From: SpSt-600 sp042408195
Lineage (GTDB): Bacteria; Chloroflexota; Anaerolineae; SpSt-600
Length of the DNA: 6,225 nucleotides
Assembly: GCA_042408195.1 (NCBI GenBank)
Contig: JBHOQL010000117.1
Coordinates: 1-6,225, forward strand
Reading direction: 5' to 3'
Shown: piece after piece, positions 1 through 6,225 of the stretch
How the letters are laid out: the number at the start of each line of letters is the position of its first letter
Numbering within the stretch: the stretch's first letter is position 1
The notes under the pieces: generated by a model
Database searches by the model: none
What the model was told of the DNA's origin: nothing
Seen by the model: the letters and a program-made list of their open reading frames with translations, nothing else
Made by a program: the position numbers and the translations under genes

Positions 1-1641
1 AGGGGAAGGGAAGTCCTGATGGTTTCCGGCTCCGATACCCACGGAACCCCCATAGCTATTAAGGCAGAGCAAGAGGGAATAACCCCCAGGGAGGTAGTGG
101 ACCGGTATCATCCCCGCTTTATTGAAACTTTCCAACGACTGGGCATAACGTTTGATATTTTCACCGAAACCGATACCGAAAACCACTGGCGCATTACCCA
201 AGAGATGTTCCTCAAGCTCTTGGAAAAGGGGTACATTTTCAAGGACTGGATGCAGGCCCTCTTCTGCCTTTCCTGCAATCGATTCCTGGCCGACCGTTAT
301 GTGGAGGGCACCTGCCCCTATTGTGGTTACACCGGGGCTAGAGGAGATCAATGTGATGCCTGCGGCCGGACTCTAGATGCTATCGAACTCATAAGCCCAA
401 GGTGCAAGATTTGCGGCGGAACCCCCGAAGTCCGGCTGACGGAACATTTCTTCCTGGACCTACCAAAACTCAATGAACCTCTCCTCAAATGGGTTGAAGA
501 TGACAAAGAACACTGGCGCCCAAACGTTCTGAACCCCACCCTTGCGACTTTGAGAAGCGGTGAACTTCGCCCACGTCCTATCACCAGAGATATTGAATGG
601 GGGATACCGGTCCCCCTTGAAGGTTACGAACACAAGCGAATTTACGTCTGGTTCGATGCCGTAATTGGCTACTGGGCTGCCACGATTGAATGGGCAAACC
701 TCGTGGGCAAACCAGAGGCATGGAAGGAATGGTGGCAAGACCCTTCAGTTCGTAGCTTTTACTTCATCGGCAAAGACAACATCCCATTCCACACAATAAT
801 CTGGCCAGGCATGTTAATGGGTTACGGCGGGCTGAACCTGCCCTATGATGTGCCCGCCAACGAGTATTTGACAGTTGAGAAGAAAAAACTCTCTAAGAGC
901 CGCCGCTGGGTAATTGAAATTCCGGATTTCCTCTCCCGCTATGAATCCGACCCCCTTCGTTACACCTTGACAATAAACGCTCCAGAAACTGGGGACTCCG
1001 ATTTCTCCTGGGAGGAATTTCTTAGGTGCAACAACAATGAACTTGTAGCTACTTGGGGTAACCTCTGTTACCGCCTTATAATCTTCGCCCACCGTTACTT
1101 TGATGGTAGGGTCCCAGAGCCCGGAGAACTCAGTGCGCGGGAGCAGGAACTCCTGCAGAATATAGAGGAAGGGTTCCAAAAAGTTGGGCAACTTTTGGAT
1201 GCTTGCAAGTTCAGGGCAGCCTTGATTGAAACGATGGGCCTTGCCCAGCTTGTAAACCGCTACCTCAACGAAAGGGAGCCTTGGAAGCTGGTCAAAGAAG
1301 ACAAGGTTTCTGCTGCTACGGTTATTTACACGGGCCTGAGGGCTATTGATTCCCTAAAAGTCCTATTTTATCCCTTCATACCCTTCTCGAGCCAGGAGCT
1401 TCACCGGATGCTGGGATACAAGGATGACATTCTGGGCCATCAGTACGCCGAAACCGTTCAGGAGGAACACAAATCCCACCTGGTCCTCCGTTACGATTTC
1501 ACCGGGGTTAAAATTCGATGGGAGCCCAGTAAGCTGCAACCAGGCCAACCTCTCGGCGAACCCCAAATTCCTTTCAGAAAGCTGGAAGAAAAAATAGTGG
1601 AAGAAGAACTCAACCGGATGATGGCTTCGGCCGTTGAGTAA
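1..1641 (+). CDS. metG: Methionyl-tRNA synthetase, 5'-truncated by window edge
   Basis: This cytoplasmic class Ia synthetase charges tRNA-Met with methionine using ATP. The frame is open from base 1, and the codons before the first ATG (base 19) match the family, so that ATG is internal. Roughly 50 N-terminal residues, including the HIGH signature, lie outside the window. Counting base 1 as residue 1, the sequence shows SDTHGTPI (11-18), four Cys pairs of a double zinc knuckle (C89/C92, C105/C108, C118/C121, C135/C138), WFDAVIGY (217-224), GKDNIPFH (257-264), and KLSKS (296-300), the KMSKS-loop equivalent. The helical anticodon-binding domain follows. N354 and P427-W428 appear to match the anticodon-reading Asn and Pro-Trp of the E. 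coli enzyme. The protein ends soon after this domain, with no C-terminal EMAP/OB tRNA-binding domain. The residue before KKLSKS, usually Gly in relatives I recall, is Lys here. The stop codon overlaps the next gene. The identification is secure. Confidence 0.97.
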   Translation, partial: RGREVLMVSGSDTHGTPIAIKAEQEGITPREVVDRYHPRFIETFQRLGITFDIFTETDTENHWRITQEMFLKLLEKGYIFKDWMQALFCLSCNRFLADRYVEGTCPYCGYTGARGDQCDACGRTLDAIELISPRCKICGGTPEVRLTEHFFLDLPKLNEPLLKWVEDDKEHWRPNVLNPTLATLRSGELRPRPITRDIEWGIPVPLEGYEHKRIYVWFDAVIGYWAATIEWANLVGKPEAWKEWWQDPSVRSFYFIGKDNIPFHTIIWPGMLMGYGGLNLPYDVPANEYLTVEKKKLSKSRRWVIEIPDFLSRYESDPLRYTLTINAPETGDSDFSWEEFLRCNNNELVATWGNLCYRLIIFAHRYFDGRVPEPGELSAREQELLQNIEEGFQKVGQLLDACKFRAALIETMGLAQLVNRYLNEREPWKLVKEDKVSAATVIYTGLRAIDSLKVLFYPFIPFSSQELHRMLGYKDDILGHQYAETVQEEHKSHLVLRYDFTGVKIRWEPSKLQPGQPLGEPQIPFRKLEEKIVEEELNRMMASAVE

Positions 1642-3055
1642 CTTTAAAAGCAAACTCTGGCTCATTTCCCTAGCCGCTTTCGCTTTGAGGTTGCTTCCCA
1701 TCCGGTGGCACTCCTTCCACCCTGATGAAGCCCTTTATTCCTGGTGGGCCGTTCAGATTGCTAGGGGGGAAGACCCTTTTTTGCTTTCAGCGTGGGTTGA
1801 TAAACCGCCTCTCTATCTCTACATTTTGGCTGCATCCTTCAAGATTTTCGGATCATCTGAATTCTCCGCACGTTTCACCGGGGTTTTCGCCTCCACCCTT
1901 TCGGTGGTTCTAATATGGGCGTGGCTCAGGTCCCTTTATAGCGAGAGAATTTCTGCCATAGGGTTCACCCTTATGGCCTTCCTGCCTTTTCCAGTTCTTT
2001 TCTCCCCTGTAGCTCTAACCGATCCCTGGCTTTCCTTGTTCGCTCTCGGGTCAGTATGGATGGCTTGTTCAAATAAGAGGCCTTCCCTCACCTCCTTCCT
2101 TGCAGGGATATTAGCGGGCCTTGCGTTGGGGACCAAACAACAGGGCCTCTTTTTAGCCCCCTTTTCTTTCCTCCTTACTTCCTGGCGTAGAAAGGAGGGG
2201 CTACCTCGCTTCTTTTGGCTTCTGGGCTTTTTAATCCCCTTCGCTATCGTAGAATGGTGGGATGCCTTGCGGTGGGCCACTCGCCCGAGCTTTTGGGATC
2301 GCAGCTTGGTAACTTATGGTGGGCTTGGTCTTGTCCCATGGCCTGAACTCGGCCACAGGTTCCTAAAGTGGCTGGAACTCCTGAGTTGGACTGCAGGAGG
2401 CCCGGTTCCCGCTGTTTTGCTTACCATCAACCTAATATTCCAGCTGCGGGGTAAATACCATCTGACCAGGTTCGACTGGGCTTTTTTGGGCTTTATTGCC
2501 TATTGGTTCGCGCTGCATTGGCTCCTGAACTTTCAAGTGTGGGACCGATACACCTTGCCATTGACTCCTTTTTTGGTGGCTCTCTGGGCACGTGGGCTTG
2601 CGGGACACGACGGACGGAGGTGGAAGGTTGTTGTTATAATTACCACTTTGCTTTTCAGCCAGCTCGCCATCAGACCCGATGGTCTCCCTGCTGGGAGCAA
2701 TTACCACCTTTACGATGGTGTTGAAGGGTTAGCCCATTATCTTCGGGAAAAAGCAGAACGGTCCGTCACGGTTTACCACCGCTATCTTGGCTGGCACCTT
2801 CACTTTTACCTCCACGGAGCGGAAGCGGAAATCCGCTGGTATCCATCATACCAGGAATTGGTGAAAGACCTGAAAGCTGGCAACCCGGGGGAAAAGTTGC
2901 TGGCCTTTGCGCCCTTTGAAGATGAGGAGAGCGTAATTAAGGCTCTTGAACAGTCTGGATACCTACTGGAAAAATTGACGGAATTTCCGCGGCCGCAGGG
3001 TGGTTCTTTTAAAGTCTACAAAATAGTTTCACTGCCCTGTGAAGCTGGTTTTTAG
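1634..3055 (+). CDS. Polytopic membrane glycosyltransferase, GT39/ArnT-like (PMT_2 family)
   Basis: This 473-residue integral membrane protein resembles enzymes that transfer a sugar from a polyprenyl-phosphate carrier to protein, lipid A or a cell-wall glycan on the outer face of the membrane. The acceptor and sugar cannot be told from sequence. Visible features are a first hydrophobic helix (about 8-23) followed by a loop with HPDEA (29-33), whose acidic pair is the usual catalytic signature. KPPLY (57-61) precedes the next helix, and TDPW (129-132) matches the second conserved loop. Further hydrophobic segments lie at about 83-98, 107-125, 132-145, 153-181, 193-210, 257-270, 282-299, 307-320 and 330-345. 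A soluble C-terminal tail spans about 350-473. The TTG start at 1634 overlaps metG by 8 bp and puts the first helix at the usual distance. No strong Shine-Dalgarno is visible, so translational coupling to metG is likely. The next in-frame TTG (codon 20) would cut into helix 1. The family call is good, but the function is open. Confidence 0.85.
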   Translation: MSNFKSKLWLISLAAFALRLLPIRWHSFHPDEALYSWWAVQIARGEDPFLLSAWVDKPPLYLYILAASFKIFGSSEFSARFTGVFASTLSVVLIWAWLRSLYSERISAIGFTLMAFLPFPVLFSPVALTDPWLSLFALGSVWMACSNKRPSLTSFLAGILAGLALGTKQQGLFLAPFSFLLTSWRRKEGLPRFFWLLGFLIPFAIVEWWDALRWATRPSFWDRSLVTYGGLGLVPWPELGHRFLKWLELLSWTAGGPVPAVLLTINLIFQLRGKYHLTRFDWAFLGFIAYWFALHWLLNFQVWDRYTLPLTPFLVALWARGLAGHDGRRWKVVVIITTLLFSQLAIRPDGLPAGSNYHLYDGVEGLAHYLREKAERSVTVYHRYLGWHLHFYLHGAEAEIRWYPSYQELVKDLKAGNPGEKLLAFAPFEDEESVIKALEQSGYLLEKLTEFPRPQGGSFKVYKIVSLPCEAGF

Positions 3056-3069
3056 CCGTTTAGATATAT

Positions 3070-3296
3070 CTGTCCACTCGTGTTCCCTGTGGTGGGCTGC
3101 CAATTTCCCGGTAAAGGTGCTGCGGGCCAGGGGCCAAGGCCCGCCAATAGGCCGCTAACACCGGATAAACTCAACTTCGGCGGGGAGATGCCCCCCAAGA
3201 GCTACTTACTCGCAAAGATTGTTGAACAGTGCAAGTTTAACTCAACGCACCAGCGCCACGCATACGGTTCCTCCACTGGAAACTGAACGAGTACAG
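3070..3296. ncRNA. Candidate structured RNA element of unknown family
   Basis: The two ends pair through an imperfect long-range stem of about 22 bp: CTGT 3070-3073 with ACAG 3293-3296; ACTCGT 3076-3081 with ACGAGT 3287-3292; GTTCC 3082-3086 with 3278-3283 (one bulged A); GTGG 3089-3092 with CCAC 3273-3276; and GGG 3094-3096 with 3269-3271 (one G-U). Inside are a perfect 7-bp stem (3122-3128 with 3138-3144) enclosed by CCGGT/ACCGG (3108-3112 with 3160-3164), a GGGG/CCCC hairpin (3182-3185 with 3191-3194), and a 7-bp stem with a 7-nt loop (3221-3227 with 3235-3241, one G-U). I see no signatures of RNase P RNA, tmRNA, SRP RNA or the common riboswitches. No clear promoter precedes it on either strand. 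The plus strand is slightly favoured by its G-U pairs. It could also be a palindromic mobile relic or chance pairing. The folding was done by hand. Confidence 0.35.
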
Positions 3297-3401
3297 GCAT
3301 GTCAGGCTTCATTGTTTATAATGTTTGGCATAATGCTTCGTACGATCCCTTTCATACGCTCCAAAACGCTTTTCGGAGGCCTTCAATTTTTAGGAGCAGC
3401 G

Positions 3402-3410
3402 TGGTATAAT
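3402..3410 (+). promoter_or_regulatory. Extended -10 promoter for hypB-hypF
   Basis: A perfect TATAAT (3405-3410) is preceded by TG plus one base (3402-3404), which is the extended -10 arrangement for the housekeeping sigma factor. The best -35 at 17-bp spacing is TTCAAT (3382-3387), a weak match, as is common when an extended -10 is present. Transcription would begin near A3418 and leave a leader of about 23 nt before the hypB ATG. A second TATAAT (3317-3322) has no acceptable -35. Its TG is one base out of place for an extended -10, so it is a weaker alternative. Confidence 0.6.
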
Positions 3411-3429
3411 ATTGCTCAGCACTGCCCAT

Positions 3430-3433
3430 GGAG
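3430..3433 (+). promoter_or_regulatory. Shine-Dalgarno that fixes the hypB start
   Basis: GGAG lies 7 nt upstream of the ATG at 3441, whereas none of the possible upstream in-frame starts back to 3219 is needed to complete the HypB fold. The ATG at 3428 is out of frame. Together with the promoter position, this sets the start at 3441. Confidence 0.7.
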
Positions 3434-3440
3434 AGAAGAG

Positions 3441-4097
3441 ATGAAAATCCCGGTGATTAAGGAGTTACTGAGGGCCAATGACCAGGTAGCGTTGGAGAAC
3501 AGAAACTTGTTTGACTCGAGGAGGATTTTTTCCCTCAACTTAATGGCTTCCCCTGGGGCCGGTAAAACCAGCTTCATCTTGGCAACGGCGGAACGTCTAC
3601 CGAATGATGTAAAGGTCGGCGTCATTGAAGGGGATGTGGCTTCCAGCTTGGATGCTCAGCTCATAGCTTCTAAAGGTATTCCCGTAATCCAGATAAATAC
3701 CGGAGGAAGCTGTCACTTAGACGCCCCGATGGTCCGATCGGCTCTGAGCCGGTTGCCCCTTGAGGAAATCAACCTGCTCTTTGTAGAAAACGTAGGAAAC
3801 CTCGTCTGTCCTGCCTATTTCCCCCTGGGCACCCATCTCAACATCGTTATCTCCAGCGTTCCAGAAGGCCAAGATAAGCCTTACAAGTATCCCGATATCT
3901 TCGCTGTAGCCGATGCTGTGGTCCTTAACAAAACCGACCTCTTGCCCTTCGTGGATTTTGACATCGAATACTTCCGGCGAGGAATATTCATGGTAAACCC
4001 CGATGTTCCCATTTTTCCCCTTTCCTGCAAGACAGGGGAGGGGTTTGGGGAGTGGATAAAATGGCTAATTCCGAAGGTAAGAAGCGCCTCCTCATAG
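3441..4097 (+). CDS. hypB: Hydrogenase nickel-incorporation GTPase HypB
   Basis: HypB is a SIMIBI-class GTPase in the cytoplasm that, with HypA (and SlyD in some bacteria), delivers nickel to the [NiFe]-hydrogenase large subunit after the Fe(CN)2CO group is in place. The 218-residue product has a P-loop SPGAGKTS (37-44), EGDV (63-66), the metal/dimer site C91-H92 and C123 (same 32-residue spacing as C166/C198 of the E. coli protein), VENVGN (115-120), and the guanine-specificity motif NKTD (163-166). It begins directly with the short helix before the G domain. The N-terminal CxxCGC nickel site of the enterobacterial type and the His-rich stretch found in some relatives are both absent, so it is a core HypB. 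No hypA lies upstream in this window. The ATG at 3441 has GGAG 7 nt before it and a promoter about 30 bp upstream. The last 37 bp overlap hypF, so the two should be co-transcribed and translationally coupled. Confidence 0.96.
   Translation: MKIPVIKELLRANDQVALENRNLFDSRRIFSLNLMASPGAGKTSFILATAERLPNDVKVGVIEGDVASSLDAQLIASKGIPVIQINTGGSCHLDAPMVRSALSRLPLEEINLLFVENVGNLVCPAYFPLGTHLNIVISSVPEGQDKPYKYPDIFAVADAVVLNKTDLLPFVDFDIEYFRRGIFMVNPDVPIFPLSCKTGEGFGEWIKWLIPKVRSASS
4049..4052 (+). promoter_or_regulatory. Shine-Dalgarno for hypF inside hypB
   Basis: GGAG, within a G-rich run in the hypB coding sequence, lies 8 nt before the hypF ATG at 4061. An in-frame GTG at 4052 is too close to this site to use it. 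No in-frame start codon exists between 4061 and the acylphosphatase motif, so the long overlap with hypB is required. Confidence 0.75.
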
Positions 4098-6225
4098 AAA
4101 TCAAAGGAGCTGTTCAGGGGGTCGGTTTCCGTCCCTTTGTCTACCGCCTTGCCACTAGCTTAAGCCTCTCGGGCTGGGTTGTGAACGATACCAGAGGTGT
4201 GCTTGTTGAAGTAGAGGGAGAAGAGGCTACTTTGGAAGAGTTCCTGAAGAGATTGCCCGCCGAAAAGCCCCCAAGGGCTATAATCCACATTTTGAAAACC
4301 ACCTGGCTTGAACCTGTCGGCTACAAGGGGTTTGAGATCCGCCATAGCCTGGAGCAAGGTGAAAAGACAGTGCAGGTACTTCCCGACATCGCCACTTGCC
4401 CCGATTGCGTGTCTGAAGTCTTCAATCCCTCCGATCGCCGTTACCGTTATCCTTTTACCAACTGCACTAATTGTGGACCTCGTTTTACCATAATCCAATC
4501 CCTGCCCTACGATAGGCCTAACACCTCTATGAGCCGGTTCATTATGTGTCCAGATTGCGCTGCCGAATACCACAATCCTGCCGACCGTCGCTTCCACGCC
4601 CAGCCTAACGCCTGTCCGGTCTGCGGACCGCACTTGGAACTATGGGATCGGGAAGGAAATGTGCTGGCTCTAAGGGATGAAGCTTTGCGCCTCACGGCTT
4701 CAGCTTTGCGAGAGGGTAAAATAGTGGCAGTGAAAGGCCTGGGGGGGTTTCACCTGATGGTGGATGCCCGCAATGCTGAGGCCATCCAGCGTTTAAGAGA
4801 AAGAAAGCCTCGCCGTGACAAACCTTTTGCCCTAATGGTAAGGGACCTGGAGCAAGCTAGGCTTCTCTGCGAGCTCTCCCCCGAAGCTGAAGCGCTCCTT
4901 TCTTCGCCTGAGGCCCCGATTGTGCTTATTCCCCGCAAACCAGGGGCTCCTGTGGCCGAAAATGTGGCTCCGGGCAATCCAAATTTGGGTATAATGTTAC
5001 CTTATACCCCCCTGCATCACCTCCTTCTCCGGGAGATCGATTTCCCCATTGTAGCCACTAGCGGGAACCTCACCGATGAGCCTATTTGTACCGATGAGAG
5101 GGAGGCGCTGAAGCGTCTTGGCCATATAGCCGAACTATTCCTAATCCACAACCGACCTATAGTTCGCCATGTGGATGATAGCGTGGCTTGGATAGTCTTA
5201 GGGAAACCGCGTCTCCTTCGTCGGGCCAGGGGTTATGCTCCGCTACCCGTGCTCCTCTCCAAGCCCATCCCACCTATACTGGCAGTTGGAGCCCATCTTA
5301 AAAACACTGTAGCACTAGGTGTGGGCAATCAGGTATTCATAAGCCAGCATATAGGAGACCTGGAGACACCAGAAGCCTTTAAGGCCTTTGAAAAGGTGAT
5401 AGCCGATTTCCTCCGCCTCTACGAAGTGACCCCCGCGGCTATAGCGCACGACCTCCACCCCGATTATATTTCCACTATCTGGGCTCGCTCTAACCAAGAT
5501 AAACTTCTGATCCCGGTCCAGCATCACCATGCCCACCTCGCTTCGTGCTTGGCGGAGAACCAAGTGGAAGGAGAGGCTTTAGGGGTAACTTGGGATGGGA
5601 CCGGTTATGGGCTCGATGGGACTATATGGGGAGGGGAATTCCTCTTAGGGGATGTATCAGGTTTCCAGCGAGTTGCTCACTTGCGTCCTTTTCGCTTGCC
5701 TGGGGGGGAAGCTGCTGTAAAGGAACCCCGCCGGACAGCTCTAGCTATCCTCTGGGAATTGTACGGGGAAGAAGCTTTCGCCATGGAAGAATTGCCGCCC
5801 GTTGCATCATTTACGTTGTCTGAGCGAAAGATACTGGCCAGGATGCTGGAAAGAGGCCTCAACTCTCCCGTAACAACAAGTGCGGGGCGTCTCTTTGACG
5901 CTGTCTCGGCTCTGGCAGGAATACGTCAGAAAGTTAGCTTCGAAGGGCAAGCTGCTATGGCCCTGGAGTTTGCCGCTGACCCATCCTGTGAAGATTACTA
6001 CCCTGTAGACCTCGAGGAAAGGGGCGGGATCACGGTTTTGGACTGGAGGCCCATTGTGGAGGGAGTGGTAAGGGATTTGAAGCGAGGGGTTGGACCAGGT
6101 TTGATATCAGCCCGGTTCCATAATTCCCTGGTGGAAAGCATAGTCCAAATAGCCTTGAGGGCTGGGGTTAAAAGGGTGGCTCTTTCGGGGGGATGCTTCC
6201 AAAACCGCATTCTGACAGAGAAAAC
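4061..6225 (+). CDS. hypF: Carbamoyltransferase HypF, 3'-truncated by window edge
   Basis: HypF hydrolyses carbamoyl phosphate, adenylates the carbamate, and transfers the carbamoyl group to the C-terminal Cys of HypE. HypE dehydrates it to the cyanide ligand of the [NiFe] active site. The visible 721 residues show all domains in order. The acylphosphatase domain has GAVQGVGFRPF (16-26, with R24) and N42. Two zinc fingers of CX2C-X18-CX2C form follow (C113/C116/C135/C138 and C163/C166/C185/C188). The YrdC-like domain (about 205-385) has KPFALMV (254-260) and SGNLTDEPI (334-342). The Kae1-like carbamoyltransferase domain has GAHLKNTVAL (410-419), QHHHAH (487-492), WDGTGYGLDG (511-520) and SGGCFQN (709-715). 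The frame is unbroken to the last base. Family members run to about 750-780 residues, so only the extreme C-terminus is missing. The ATG at 4061 is the only start before the first motif with a good ribosome site, and it overlaps hypB by 37 bp. Other hyp genes probably follow downstream (inference). Confidence 0.97.
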   Translation, partial: MANSEGKKRLLIEIKGAVQGVGFRPFVYRLATSLSLSGWVVNDTRGVLVEVEGEEATLEEFLKRLPAEKPPRAIIHILKTTWLEPVGYKGFEIRHSLEQGEKTVQVLPDIATCPDCVSEVFNPSDRRYRYPFTNCTNCGPRFTIIQSLPYDRPNTSMSRFIMCPDCAAEYHNPADRRFHAQPNACPVCGPHLELWDREGNVLALRDEALRLTASALREGKIVAVKGLGGFHLMVDARNAEAIQRLRERKPRRDKPFALMVRDLEQARLLCELSPEAEALLSSPEAPIVLIPRKPGAPVAENVAPGNPNLGIMLPYTPLHHLLLREIDFPIVATSGNLTDEPICTDEREALKRLGHIAELFLIHNRPIVRHVDDSVAWIVLGKPRLLRRARGYAPLPVLLSKPIPPILAVGAHLKNTVALGVGNQVFISQHIGDLETPEAFKAFEKVIADFLRLYEVTPAAIAHDLHPDYISTIWARSNQDKLLIPVQHHHAHLASCLAENQVEGEALGVTWDGTGYGLDGTIWGGEFLLGDVSGFQRVAHLRPFRLPGGEAAVKEPRRTALAILWELYGEEAFAMEELPPVASFTLSERKILARMLERGLNSPVTTSAGRLFDAVSALAGIRQKVSFEGQAAMALEFAADPSCEDYYPVDLEERGGITVLDWRPIVEGVVRDLKRGVGPGLISARFHNSLVESIVQIALRAGVKRVALSGGCFQNRILTEK

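Larger units (their letters stand above)
3056..3440. other. 385-bp intergenic interval between the glycosyltransferase and hypB
   Basis: No convincing gene lies here. Two frames are open (3080-3286, and an in-frame upstream extension of hypB from 3219), but their products are low in recognisable motifs and lack ribosome sites. From left to right the interval holds a 10-bp palindrome AGATATATCT (3062-3071), the candidate structured element (3070-3296), an AT-rich stretch with TATAAT at 3317-3322, two adjacent palindromes (GCATAATGC at 3328-3336 and TCGTACGA at 3338-3345), and the hypB promoter. I see no rho-independent terminator (GC stem plus T-run) after the glycosyltransferase, and no remnant of hypA. 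Confidence 0.8.

Noticed and set aside
19..21. ATG at 19 as the true metG start
   Set aside because: The preceding codons read in frame as family-like sequence (RGREVL before MVSGSDTHG), and the HIGH motif must lie upstream.
1936..2707. Minus-strand open frames within the glycosyltransferase gene
   Set aside because: They are rich in Arg/Lys/Ser/Pro as expected from the antisense of hydrophobic codons, with no motifs.
3181..3210. Fluoride-riboswitch-like string GGGGAGATGCCCC
   Set aside because: The rest of the aptamer consensus is missing and the downstream gene is not a fluoride exporter. The resemblance is limited to a few bases.
3221..3241. Integron attC-like site (GTTGAAC and GTTTAAC fit the GTTRRRY and RYYYAAC cores)
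   Set aside because: The order and the 7-nt spacing are wrong for an attC site, and no integrase or gene cassette is present. It is better read as a small hairpin.
3080..3286. Open frame of 68 codons (GTG start) in the intergenic gap
   Set aside because: It has no ribosome site, no recognisable motif and an atypical composition, and it runs through the paired segments of the candidate RNA. It is more likely non-coding.
3294..3322. TATAAT at 3317-3322 as the main hypB promoter
   Set aside because: No acceptable -35 at 16-18 bp and the TG is misplaced by one base. The 3402-3410 extended -10 is the better candidate.
3219..3440. 74-codon upstream in-frame extension of hypB
   Set aside because: The extra residues match no HypB N-terminus (no CxxCGC, no His-rich region), and they would span the probable promoter. 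The ATG at 3441 has a good ribosome site and the expected length.
4160..5563. Several minus-strand open frames of 60-157 codons across hypF
   Set aside because: They are antisense shadows of the intact hypF frame. None has a recognisable domain or ribosome site.

Overview
The window looks like a bacterial chromosome fragment with moderate GC content (near 50% by eye). All genes are on the plus strand and tightly packed, except for one 385-bp gap. The methionyl-tRNA synthetase is of the multi-zinc-knuckle type, and its text resembles enzymes of Chloroflexota (Anaerolineae-like). That assignment is a recognition-based inference, not a computed placement. The maturation genes imply that the organism makes a [NiFe] hydrogenase, so it probably has an anaerobic or facultative lifestyle.

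Layout. Bases 1-1641 are metG, entering from the left edge without its N-terminus. It overlaps by 8 bp a TTG-initiated gene (1634-3055) for a polytopic membrane glycosyltransferase of the GT39/ArnT-like (PMT_2) group. A 385-bp non-coding interval follows (3056-3440). It holds a candidate long-range-paired structured element (about 3070-3296), several short palindromes, and an extended -10 promoter just before hypB. Then come hypB (3441-4097) and hypF (4061 to the right edge), which overlap by 37 bp. hypF is open at the right edge and lacks only its last few dozen residues.

How the genes work together. HypB is the GTPase metallochaperone that helps insert nickel into the hydrogenase large subunit. 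HypF turns carbamoyl phosphate into the HypE-bound carbamoyl group that becomes the cyanide ligands of the Fe(CN)2CO centre. The two look like the start of a hyp operon that continues beyond the window. metG and the glycosyltransferase form a separate upstream transcription unit with no evident functional link to hydrogenase.

I found no clear undescribed multi-gene system. The most interesting part is the gap at 3056-3440. Its two ends can pair over about 22 bp and enclose several hairpins, some of which compete with one another. I do not recognise it as any RNA family I know.
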